A stretch of 36,328 nt of DNA, from the NCBI RefSeq assembly GCF_012273655.1, contig NZ_JAAWWP010000024.1, positions 57,184 through 93,511 on the forward strand. The letters are read 5' to 3'. The notes beneath the pieces were generated by a model, which saw nothing but the letters and a program-made list of their open reading frames with translations, had not been told where the DNA came from and did no database searches. Positions 16,045 through 25,820 of the stretch are shown here, one piece after another. This stretch comes from Streptomyces physcomitrii (GTDB taxonomy: Bacteria; Actinomycetota; Actinomycetes; Streptomycetales; Streptomycetaceae). The position numbers and the translations under genes are program-made. Within the stretch, counting starts at the first letter, position 1. Each line of letters opens with the position of its first letter.

Positions 16045-16845
16045 TCAGGCGGTCGGCAGCCAGTCCACCCGGCCGGCGAGCAGTCCGTAGCCCACGAAGG
16101 CGCCGATGTCGAGCAGCGCGTGCGCGACGACCAGCGGGCCGACGCGTCCCCAGCGCCGGTACAGGAGCACGAAGACCGCGCCCATCACCATGTTGCCGAG
16201 GAAGCCGCCGATGCCCTGGTAGAGGTGGTACGAGCCGCGCAGCACCGAACTCGCCGCCAGCGAGGCGGCGGGCGACCAGCCCAACTGCTGGAGCCTGCGC
16301 AGCAGATAGCCGACCACGATGACCTCTTCGAGCACCGAGTTCTGCACGGCGGACAGGATGAGCACCGGGTACTTCCACCACACGTCCGGCAGGTCCTCCG
16401 GCACCACGGTGAGGTTGAAACCGAGCCCGCGCGCGGCGAGGTAGAAGGCGATGCCGGTGCTGCCGATCACCGCGGCGACGGCGGCTCCGCGGGCGAGATC
16501 GGGCCAGGGCCTGGTGCGGTCGAAGCCGATGCTCCGCAGCGAGCCGCCCTCGCGCAGCAGCAGGTGCGCGACGAGCGCGACGGGCACCAGAGCGGTGGCG
16601 ATTCCGAAGAGCTGCCAGGCGAGGTCCAGCCACGGACGGCCCGGCGCGGCCGAGGCGTTGAGGGTGGCCGCCTGGTCCTTGAGACCGCCCGGCTTGGTCA
16701 GCGAGCCCACGAAGCTGACCAGCGCGGACACGCCGCTCGCACCGAGTGACAGCCCGAGCACGAGCAGTGTTTCGTCCCGCAGGACTCTTCGTGACCGCCC
16801 GTCAAAAGGGATATTTTCGGCCACGGGACCCGCCTGCGACTGCAC
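16045..16845 (-). CDS. CPBP family intramembrane metalloprotease
   Basis: A 266-residue membrane protein with about 7-8 hydrophobic segments. The CPBP (Abi/CaaX-protease-like) core is visible: NSVLEEVIVVGYLLRRLQQLGW carries the EE pair, SSVLRGSYHLYQG has the conserved His, and VVAHALLDIGAF has the final His/Asp motif. The classic EExxxR arginine is not at its usual place (EEVIVVGYLLRR), a variant I believe is common in actinobacterial members. Family members cleave within the membrane or protect against bacteriocins; the substrate is unknown. The GTG at 16845 is preceded by GGAGG at 8-12 bases. It is divergent from the VWA-protein gene, with 175 bp between the two starts. Confidence 0.88.
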   Translation of the reverse strand: MQSQAGPVAENIPFDGRSRRVLRDETLLVLGLSLGASGVSALVSFVGSLTKPGGLKDQAATLNASAAPGRPWLDLAWQLFGIATALVPVALVAHLLLREGGSLRSIGFDRTRPWPDLARGAAVAAVIGSTGIAFYLAARGLGFNLTVVPEDLPDVWWKYPVLILSAVQNSVLEEVIVVGYLLRRLQQLGWSPAASLAASSVLRGSYHLYQGIGGFLGNMVMGAVFVLLYRRWGRVGPLVVAHALLDIGAFVGYGLLAGRVDWLPTA

Positions 16846-17020
16846 TCCTGCCTCCAGTTGAGTAATCCGCCCTCATTCCCCGGACCGATCCCGCTACTCT
16901 CGCGAACAGACTTGCGAAGATCGCGTACGACAGGTCGAGGAAAACCGCCGTCCCGGCGCCCCTGTCCCCCTGTCGGCGCTACGCGACTGAGAGTTTGGCC
17001 AGGAGAGCGAAGGCAACGCC

Positions 17021-18754
17021 ATGGGACGTCACAACCTGCCCGAAGAGTACGGGCCGGAAGCAACACAGCCACATCCGGGCGTTCGGCGCCGCGCCGTGGC
17101 GATCGCCACGGTTCTGGTGCTCACGGTGACCGCCGGCGGCGCGGTCGCCTACTCCGGGGGCTGGCTGTCCGGGAGTTCGTGCGAGGACGACGCGGTCGGG
17201 CTGAGCGTCGCGGCCTCGCCCGACATGGCGCCCGCCCTGCAGGCCGCCGCGGACTACTCGCGCGAGAACGAGATCACCTCCGACGGCCGGTGCATGGACA
17301 TCAAGGTGGTCTCCCAGGACTCCTTCAAGACCGCCGGGCTGCTGCGGATGGGCAAGAACACCGGCTTCGACGTCTGGGTGCCCGACTCCCAGATGTGGGT
17401 GCAGGGCACCTCGGACTCCGGTGCCGCCTCGCCGCTGACCACCGCGGGCAACGTCGCCTCGACCCCGCTGGCGGTGGCCGCGGTGCCCTCCGCCGCCGAC
17501 AAGCTCGGCTGGCCCCAGAAGACGTACTCCTGGGACGAGTTGGCGGAAGTCGCGATCAAGGGCGACAAGGCGCATGTCGGCACGGCCAACCCCTCGCTCA
17601 GCGCGACCGGGCTGCTGGCCCTCACCGAGCTGGGCGCCGCGCCGGACGGCGGGGACGGCCGCAGCCGCGGAGTGGAGGTGGCCGGGGCGATCCAGAAGCA
17701 CATCGCCGCGGGCGACACCACGGCCGCCGACTCGCTGGCGCGGGACGGGCAGGGCAAGGGGAACGACGCGCTCGTCCTCTCCGAGCAGGCCTCCTTCACC
17801 CACAACACCAAGTCCAAGGGCACCGGCGGCGATCTGAGCCTCTTCTACCCCAAGGACGGCTCGCCGCAGCTCGACTACCCGTACACTCTCATCGACGAAT
17901 CCGAGATGAGCACCGACGAGTCGCGCGCCGCCCTGCGCTTCATGACGCTCCTCGGCGAGCAGGAGGGCAAGCGGATCCTGCACGAGCACGGCTTCCGCAC
18001 CAACGCCGACGAGCCCTCCGCCGAGCTGGTGACGGCGGCGGGCGGCCGCTCCCCGCAGCCCTACGACGACAGCGACGGCGAGCAGCCGAGCCCCGGGGAG
18101 ATCCAGGAGTCGCTGGGCATCTGGACCATCACGGCGCAGAGCGCCCGCCTGACCACCGTGATCGACGCCTCCTCCTCGATGGCCGACATGGTCCCGGAGC
18201 TGGGCGGCTCCCGGATGTCGCTGATGAAGAACTCCCTGCGCGAAGGCCTGAAGACCTTCAGCGAGGGCGAGGACGAGATCGGCCTGTGGGACTTCGCCTC
18301 CGACCTCGACGGCGACCGCGACTACCGCAAGATCGTCGACACCAAGCGCATCACCAAGTCGCATGTCGAGGACCTGGAGGCGGGGTACGAGAAGCTCGCC
18401 CCGGAGGACACCGACGAGACCGGCCTGTACGACACCGTGCTCGCCGCCTACAAGGACGCCACCTCCCACTACGTCGACGGGAAGTTCAACACCGTCATCG
18501 TGGTCACCGACGGGGGCAACGACACCGGCGAGCTCTCCCGCTCCGCGCTGCTGCGCAGGCTGGCGGTCCTGGCGAAGCCCGGCAAGCCGGTGCCCGTCAT
18601 CATGCTGACCATCGGCCCGGACGCGGACAAGGACGACGCGGCGCAGATAGCCGAGGCCACCCACGGCTCCAGCCACGAGGTCGAGGACCCCTCGAAGATC
18701 AACTCGGTCATCCTCAAGGCGATCATGGAAGCGGGTATCAAGGCCCAGCAGTGA
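17021..18754 (+). CDS. Membrane-anchored substrate-binding and VWA domain protein
   Basis: A 577-residue extracytoplasmic protein. A basic segment (VRRRA) precedes a single hydrophobic helix at about residues 25-45, which acts as signal/anchor. Residues 55-370 form a periplasmic-binding-protein-like domain (LSVAASPDMAPALQAAADYS, GFDVWVPDS), with C54 and C91 probably disulphide-bonded. Residues about 375-570 form a von Willebrand factor A domain: the MIDAS motif DASSS lies near residue 382, a Thr in DETGLYDT and the Asp of VTDGGND complete the metal site. The fusion suggests ligand capture coupled to metal-dependent adhesion at the cell surface, but no transport genes are adjacent. The ATG at 17021 has GGAGAG and AAGG elements upstream. 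A 28-bp perfect palindrome follows the stop. Confidence 0.9.
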   Translation: MGRHNLPEEYGPEATQPHPGVRRRAVAIATVLVLTVTAGGAVAYSGGWLSGSSCEDDAVGLSVAASPDMAPALQAAADYSRENEITSDGRCMDIKVVSQDSFKTAGLLRMGKNTGFDVWVPDSQMWVQGTSDSGAASPLTTAGNVASTPLAVAAVPSAADKLGWPQKTYSWDELAEVAIKGDKAHVGTANPSLSATGLLALTELGAAPDGGDGRSRGVEVAGAIQKHIAAGDTTAADSLARDGQGKGNDALVLSEQASFTHNTKSKGTGGDLSLFYPKDGSPQLDYPYTLIDESEMSTDESRAALRFMTLLGEQEGKRILHEHGFRTNADEPSAELVTAAGGRSPQPYDDSDGEQPSPGEIQESLGIWTITAQSARLTTVIDASSSMADMVPELGGSRMSLMKNSLREGLKTFSEGEDEIGLWDFASDLDGDRDYRKIVDTKRITKSHVEDLEAGYEKLAPEDTDETGLYDTVLAAYKDATSHYVDGKFNTVIVVTDGGNDTGELSRSALLRRLAVLAKPGKPVPVIMLTIGPDADKDDAAQIAEATHGSSHEVEDPSKINSVILKAIMEAGIKAQQ

Positions 18755-18800
18755 GGCCGCCGCCCCGCCGATGACGGCCTCGTCTCACCGATGACCCTCC

Positions 18801-18828
18801 GCGGGCGCCCGGGATCCCGGGCGCCCGC
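18801..18828. terminator. Perfect 28-bp palindrome terminator
   Basis: Arms GCGGGCGCCCGGGA and TCCCGGGCGCCCGC are perfectly complementary over 14 bp, 46 bp after the VWA-protein stop. It lies between two convergent genes and can work in either direction. No U-tract follows. Confidence 0.75.
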
Positions 18829-18905
18829 GCTGTGCGACCGCCACCCGCCGCCGCGCGGGCGCCGCCTCGGCTCCGGGGCGGCCCGGGTCGACGCCTGGGC
18901 AGTCG

Positions 18906-19020
18906 GGTCAGCTCCGCGGTACGGGTCGGCTCCCGGGCGGCGGCAGGTCAACTCCGCGGTACCGGGCGGCGCCAGGTCAACTCCGCGGCGCGGAGCGGCT
19001 CCCGGCAGCCCGGTCAGTTC
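18906..19020. repeat. Dispersed GGTCA-(A/G)-CTCCGCGG direct repeats
   Basis: GGTCAGCTCCGCGGTAC at 18906-18922 and GGTCAACTCCGCGGTAC at 18946-18962 lie exactly 40 bp apart. A third copy starts at 18975, and a shorter fourth (ggtcagttccg) at 19012 overlaps the stop codon of the ligase-family gene. The rest of the 259-bp gap is the palindrome and GC-rich sequence. Confidence 0.8.
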
Positions 19021-20534
19021 CGGGGCAGTACGGGCGCCGGCACCTCCACCGGCCAGGTGTGCACGGGCTCGCCGAGCCGCATCAGCTCCGCGTACCGCCG
19101 TGTCATGGCGGCCAGGGCGGCGGGCCGGTCGAGTCCGCTCTCGCGCGCCCGGTGGTAGGTGGCGGCCTGCCAGGAGGCGCCGTTGACCCGGCGCCGGCAG
19201 CGCTCCTCGATGATGCCGAGGTAGAGGTCGCGGTCGGCGGGTTCGACACCCCAGGCGTCGAGCCCGGCCGAGGCCAGCGGCAGCAGTTCCTCCTCGATCA
19301 GCCGCACGGCCGGGATCCGGATCGTGCCGCCGTGCCGCCCACGGCGCGGCCAGTCGAACTCCGCCTCGACGCCGAACCGGCACGCCGCCTCGAAGTTGGC
19401 GGCCGCGGCCTCGAAGGGCAGCCTCGACCATAGGTGCCGCGCGTCCTCGGCGAGCGCCCGGATGGCGCCGTAGTAGAAGGCGGTGTTCGCGACCACGTCC
19501 GCCACCGTGGGGCCCGCCGGCAGCACCCGGTTCTCCACCCTGAGGTGGGCCCGCCCGTCGGCGACGTCGTAGACCGGGCGGTTCCAGCGGTACACGGTGC
19601 CGTTGTGCAGCACGAGTTCGCCGAGCTTCGGCGTCCCGCCCGACTCCAGGACGGACCGCGGATCCTCCTCGTCGCAGATCGGCAGCAGCGGCGGGAAGTA
19701 GCGCACGTTCTCCTCGAAGAGGTCGTACGCGGAATCGATCCACCGCTCGCCGAACCAGGTCCGGGGCCGCACCCCCTGGGTTCGCAGCTCCTCCGGCCGG
19801 GTGTCCGTGGACTGCTGGAACAGCGGCGGCCGGGACTCCCGCCACAGCTCGCGGCCGAAGAGGAAGGGCGAGTTGGCCCCGATGGCGATCTGGGCCGCCG
19901 CCAGGGCCTGGGCGGAGTTCCACACCTCGGGGAAGCGCTCCGGGGTGACCTGCAGGTGCAACTGCACGGAGGTGCAGGCGGCTTCGGGCGCGATGGAGGA
20001 GGAGGTGCAGCTGAGGCTCTCCACCCCGTCGATTTCCAGTTGGAAATCCTCGCCGCGGGCCGCGACGATCTGATCGTTGAGGAGTGTGTAGCGGTCCACG
20101 TCGGAGAGATTCGCGGAGACGAGATCGTCCTGGGACAGGGTCGGGAGAATTCCGATCATCAGGACCTCGGAGTCGACTTCGCCCGCTTTCCGGTCGGCAT
20201 ACGCGAGTGAGGTACGCAACTCCTCGGCCAGCCGGTCGAGTACCCGGCCGGCCATCCGGTGCGGTGCGACGTTCACTTCGAGATTGAACATTCCCAGCTC
20301 GGTCTGGAAATCCTTGCTGGCGATACGTTCCAGGACTTGGGCATTGCGCATACGGGGCATCCCGTCCGCCCCCACGAGATTCAGCTCGATCTCCAGACCC
20401 ATCATGTTCCTGGGCCTGTCGAAGCTCTCCCCGGCCAGCATCCGCTCCAGCACCAGCAGGCACTCCCGCAGCTTCCTGCGGTACTCGCGCCGGTCGTCAA
20501 GACCCTGCACCTCCGCCTCGACCTTCTCGCCCAT
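19014..20534 (-). CDS. Glutamate-cysteine ligase (GCS2) family protein
   Basis: A 506-residue protein of the carboxylate-amine/glutamate-cysteine ligase superfamily. Core segments are NMMGLEIELNLVGADG near residue 45, LGMFNLEVNVAP near 80, a Thr/Ser/Gln loop around ACTSVQLHLQV, IAIGANSPFLFGRELW and the ENRVLPAGPTVADVVAN segment. Superfamily members join an amino group to the gamma-carboxyl of glutamate using ATP. Actinobacteria make ergothioneine through EgtA, a relative, but no other ergothioneine genes are here and this protein looks like the separate long actinobacterial paralogue whose substrate is unknown. The ATG at 20534 has AGGAGGG 8 bases upstream, a strong site. It stands alone, in contrast to the pathway-embedded GS-like ligase at the left of the window. 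Confidence 0.85.
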   Translation of the reverse strand: MGEKVEAEVQGLDDRREYRRKLRECLLVLERMLAGESFDRPRNMMGLEIELNLVGADGMPRMRNAQVLERIASKDFQTELGMFNLEVNVAPHRMAGRVLDRLAEELRTSLAYADRKAGEVDSEVLMIGILPTLSQDDLVSANLSDVDRYTLLNDQIVAARGEDFQLEIDGVESLSCTSSSIAPEAACTSVQLHLQVTPERFPEVWNSAQALAAAQIAIGANSPFLFGRELWRESRPPLFQQSTDTRPEELRTQGVRPRTWFGERWIDSAYDLFEENVRYFPPLLPICDEEDPRSVLESGGTPKLGELVLHNGTVYRWNRPVYDVADGRAHLRVENRVLPAGPTVADVVANTAFYYGAIRALAEDARHLWSRLPFEAAAANFEAACRFGVEAEFDWPRRGRHGGTIRIPAVRLIEEELLPLASAGLDAWGVEPADRDLYLGIIEERCRRRVNGASWQAATYHRARESGLDRPAALAAMTRRYAELMRLGEPVHTWPVEVPAPVLPRN

Positions 20535-21017
20535 CGAAGCTTCCCTCCTCGATCGGGCAGCCCAAAGATCCCGGCCGCGGTGTCAGGGATGATGATGCCC
20601 GGTAAGGTGATCGACAAGCCCCGCCGCAGCTGATCGGGGCGCTATGGTGACCGAGAGCACATTCCCCGGGCATACGACCCCGACACATTTCGGTGGCCGC
20701 CCCGGACGCGGAAGGCGAAAGGCTGGGTCGATATCCAGCCGTCCCGCACCGACAAAGAAGACCGGTCCACCTCGGCTCCCGGTCCTGAATAACCGGTCAT
20801 TCCAGGTCGACACCGGCTGAATACGGCCTTGCACGCATTCACAGGGGCGGCTAGTGGAAACGCGGCCCCGAGAAGGCTCGTATAAACTTCGCGAACGAGG
20901 CGAGGAGTTGGTGCCCCGCGGATCACGCGAGCCCTCCCGCCTCCGGCCCCGAGAGCTGACAGCGCCGTCCGCCCTGCCTCAGTTTCCCTGTGCCTTCCGA
21001 CCGAGAGGCGACCCACC
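20535..21017. other. 483-bp divergent intergenic region
   Basis: This gap separates the GCS2-family gene from the hypothetical gene at 21018. It holds the strong ribosome site of the former at the left edge, a GCCCCG/CGGGGC hairpin at about 20617-20640, a good plus-strand promoter at 20829-20857 and a further AT-rich TATAAA at about 20881. A 58-codon open frame (20644-20820, plus strand) starts at an ATG but has only weak coding bias and I do not recognise it. The unusual length suggests a long leader or small RNA. Confidence 0.4.
20829..20857 (+). promoter_or_regulatory. Candidate sigma-70-type promoter
   Basis: TTGCAC (20829-20834) is followed after 17 bases by TAGTGG (20852-20857). It points toward the gene at 21018 and would give a leader of about 150 bases. 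Confidence 0.5.
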
Positions 21018-21602
21018 ATGGCCCTGCACGTGCCCCCTGCTCCGGCGCCCGCCCTGCGCTGTGTCCTGACCGCGCTGGGTTCGCCCACCGCCATCCACGA
21101 GGCGCACACCCCCGCGCTGAAGTCCGCCCAGGGCCCGCTCGCACCCGAACTCCCGCTGCCCCTGCACGTGCTCGACCGGGTGGCCCAGGGCGAGGAGCTG
21201 CCCTCCCGGCTCGCGGGCTGGCGCTTCCTCATCAGATCCGGGGAGCGGATGGTCGCCGCCGCGGACACCCGCCTGACACCCGACGGCTGGGCCTTCTCGC
21301 ACTTCTTCGAGGGCCCGTACGTCACCTCCACGGAGCAGGCCCTGCGGCAGGCCGACGCCCAGGCGGCACCCCACCAGGTACGGCTGCTCTCGGTACCCGA
21401 GCTGTACATGCTCACCCTGTGGCTGCACGGCGACTGCGCCGCCGACCCCGCCGAGGGCACCCCGGCCCCCTCCGACCTGCTCATCCCGCTCGCCCCGGCG
21501 CCCACGGGCATCGCCGCCGGCCGCCCGTACCAGGTAGCCGATCTGCTGCCGGTGCTCACCCTGCGACTGGGCCACGCCCCGCTGCTGCGCACCACCGCCT
21601 GA
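21018..21602 (+). CDS. Conserved hypothetical protein
   Basis: A 194-residue soluble protein that I do not recognise beyond an impression of conservation among streptomycetes. It has no signal peptide or membrane segment. Visible features are LRCVLTALGSPTAIHEAHTPALKSAQGP near the N-terminus, GWRFLIRSGERMVAAADTRL and EGPYVTSTEQALRQAD in the middle, and a C-terminal LPVLTLRLGHAPLLRTTA. Codon use and third-position GC are those of a real gene, and GAGAGGCG precedes the ATG at 21018. The segment around GPYVTSTEQALRQA resembles regions of predicted regulatory or sensing proteins, but that is not enough to name a function. It lies upstream of a DUF5999 gene with a 245-bp gap. Confidence 0.75.
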   Translation: MALHVPPAPAPALRCVLTALGSPTAIHEAHTPALKSAQGPLAPELPLPLHVLDRVAQGEELPSRLAGWRFLIRSGERMVAAADTRLTPDGWAFSHFFEGPYVTSTEQALRQADAQAAPHQVRLLSVPELYMLTLWLHGDCAADPAEGTPAPSDLLIPLAPAPTGIAAGRPYQVADLLPVLTLRLGHAPLLRTTA

Positions 21603-21687
21603 CCCGGGCACGCCCGCGCATGGCCCGATGTGACCAGGGGCGAACCCCCCGAAGGGACGGTCCTGTTGGGCGCAACCGCCCACCTGG

Positions 21688-21699
21688 GTGATGCGTCAC
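21688..21699. promoter_or_regulatory. Crp-like half-palindrome GTG-N6-CAC
   Basis: GTGATGCGTCAC, within GGTGATGCGTCACC, fits the GTG-N6-CAC pattern of Crp-family sites known in Streptomyces. It lies 160 bp before the DUF5999 start. Such sites occur often by chance in GC-rich DNA, so this is tentative. Confidence 0.35.
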
Positions 21700-21847
21700 C
21701 AACCTGTGACGGGTGCTGGTGGGAAATACCTGCGGATCCGCGCCCGCAGGGCAACACTGGGACTGACCTACACACATCACGGGGGGCGGCATGAGCACCG
21801 AATCGAGCCGCAGGACAGACACCACGACGCACCGAGAGATCCCAGCC

Positions 21848-22054
21848 ATGTGCCAGCACCAGCCAGCTTGCCCGTCCGCAGACTCCGCCGACCGGGAGGC
21901 CGCGCTGCCGGTGGCCCACCACCCCGAACAGGGCTGGAGTCTGCTGTGCAACGGCGTGCTGCTGTTCGAGGACACCGGCGAGCTGCTGCCCGACGGCAAG
22001 GTCATCGCCCCGCACCGCCCGCTCGCGGCGGGCCGGGTGGTCACCGCCGCCTGA
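21848..22054 (+). CDS. DUF5999 family protein
   Basis: A 68-residue small protein beginning MCQHQPACPSADSADREAA and continuing AHHPEQGWSLLCNGVLLFEDTGELLPDG to the end, the signature of DUF5999, which is highly conserved in Streptomyces. The Cys/His-rich start (C-x-H-x4-C, with a further Cys in LLCNGV) could bind a metal or a small cofactor; this is inference. Function is unknown. An in-frame ATG at 21791 would add 19 residues, but family members usually begin at MCQHQ and GAGAG lies upstream of that ATG. The next gene, gcvP, converges with it across a strong bidirectional terminator. Confidence 0.82.
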   Translation: MCQHQPACPSADSADREAALPVAHHPEQGWSLLCNGVLLFEDTGELLPDGKVIAPHRPLAAGRVVTAA

Positions 22055-22080
22055 AGCGGCCCGGACACCACGGCACAACA

Positions 22081-22123
22081 GGCCTCGGGCCGGACCAGAG
22101 CGATTCCGGTCCGGCCCGAGGCC
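22081..22123. terminator. Bidirectional terminator between DUF5999 and gcvP
   Basis: Arms at 22081-22096 (ggcctcgggccggacc) and 22108-22123 pair perfectly over 16 bp around an 11-base loop. It lies 27 bp beyond the DUF5999 stop and 29 bp beyond the gcvP stop, so it serves both convergent genes. Confidence 0.85.
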
Positions 22124-22151
22124 GTTGCCTGTGCGTCACCGCCCCGAGGGC

Positions 22152-25031
<2,880 letters not shown>

Positions 25032-25089
25032 CTCGGAGGCCTCCTGGTCGTGTGCGACCTTCGGGGGCACCACGGCGGTGGCGCCCGAT

Positions 25090-25293
25090 CGGCCTCCCCC
25101 TCTGTCATCGACCTGAGAGCTTCACCGGTCCGCCCGAGGACGCCCCGGCTTTCACCGTCGGTGAGCGCGGAGACCTTCGCCTCCGCCCTGCTTTTCAGAG
25201 TGACCTCGTCCGCGCGGTACGGGTGCCTGAGAGATTCCGGGGAGGATTTGCTCCTTCGGCGCCCCCGCTCCTGCCTTGGGGACTCTCCCGCGC
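25090..25293 (-). ncRNA. Tandem glycine riboswitch upstream of gcvP
   Basis: On the minus strand, aptamer 1 (about 25293 to 25190) has GCGGGAGAGTC, GCGCCGAAGGAGCAA, CCTCCCCGGAATCTCTCAGG and ACTCTGAAAAGC, the classic gcv/GEMM-distinct glycine aptamer elements. Aptamer 2 (about 25180 to 25090) has CTCACCGACGGTGAAAGCC, GGTGAAGCTCTCAGG and GATGACAGAGGGGGAGG. The two aptamers lie in series 60 bases before the gcvP start codon. The class is well known to bind glycine cooperatively and turn gcv genes on. Boundaries are approximate. This also accounts for the 397-bp gap between gcvP and the PRC-barrel gene. Confidence 0.93.
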
Positions 25294-25428
25294 GGGGTCG
25301 ACAGCCAACTGCCAGCCTACCAGCGCCCCTCCCGGAGGCCTCGCTCAAGTGGCCGTATTCACCATTGTGCTCTTTCGTGGAGTCGACGGACGAATGCGCC
25401 CAGTTGTTGCGATCAGTTGGAGGGGCAC

Positions 25429-25803
25429 GTGCAGACCGACATCGACCCGCGCAACCTCATAGGCCGCAAGGCCTTCGACCGCACCGGAGCCAAGATCGGG
25501 ACCGTCGACGAGGTCTACCTCGACGACGCCACCGGCGAACCGGAGTGGGCCGCCATACGCACCGGCCTCTTCAGCCACGACGTCTTCGTCCCGCTGGAGC
25601 CCGGTGAACTGGTCGAGGGGGCGCTGCACCTCCCCTTCGACCGCGCACTCGTCAAGGACGCCCCCGACTTCGGCGTCGGCAAGCACCTCTCCCCCGAGCA
25701 GGAACTCCGGCTCTACCAGCACTACGGGCTCGACACGGCGCCTGGCGGCCCGCCGCCCCCGGACCGGGACTTCGGCCACCTCGCCGGTTCCGAGGAGGCC
25801 TGA
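25429..25803 (+). CDS. PRC-barrel domain protein
   Basis: A 124-residue cytoplasmic protein with one PRC-barrel: LIGRKAFDRTGAKIGTVDEVYLDDATGEPEWAAIRTGLFSHDVFVPL, followed by LVEGALHLPFDRALVKDAP and a C-terminal SPEQELRLYQHYGLD. PRC-barrels mediate binding to RNA-processing or signalling partners; the family members of this type in Streptomyces are uncharacterised, sometimes linked to stress. The start is GTG at 25429 with TTGGAGGGG immediately upstream; the longer frame to 25276 overlaps the riboswitch and is discarded. It is divergent from gcvP and converges with dinB, with only 17 bp between their stop codons. Confidence 0.88.
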   Translation: MQTDIDPRNLIGRKAFDRTGAKIGTVDEVYLDDATGEPEWAAIRTGLFSHDVFVPLEPGELVEGALHLPFDRALVKDAPDFGVGKHLSPEQELRLYQHYGLDTAPGGPPPPDRDFGHLAGSEEA

Positions 25804-25820
25804 ACCGCCTTCCCGGCCCC

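Noticed and set aside
20644..20820. 58-codon open frame in the long intergenic gap
   Set aside because: It has only weak third-position GC bias, no strong ribosome site and no recognised relatives. It is mentioned as a possibility but not annotated as a gene.
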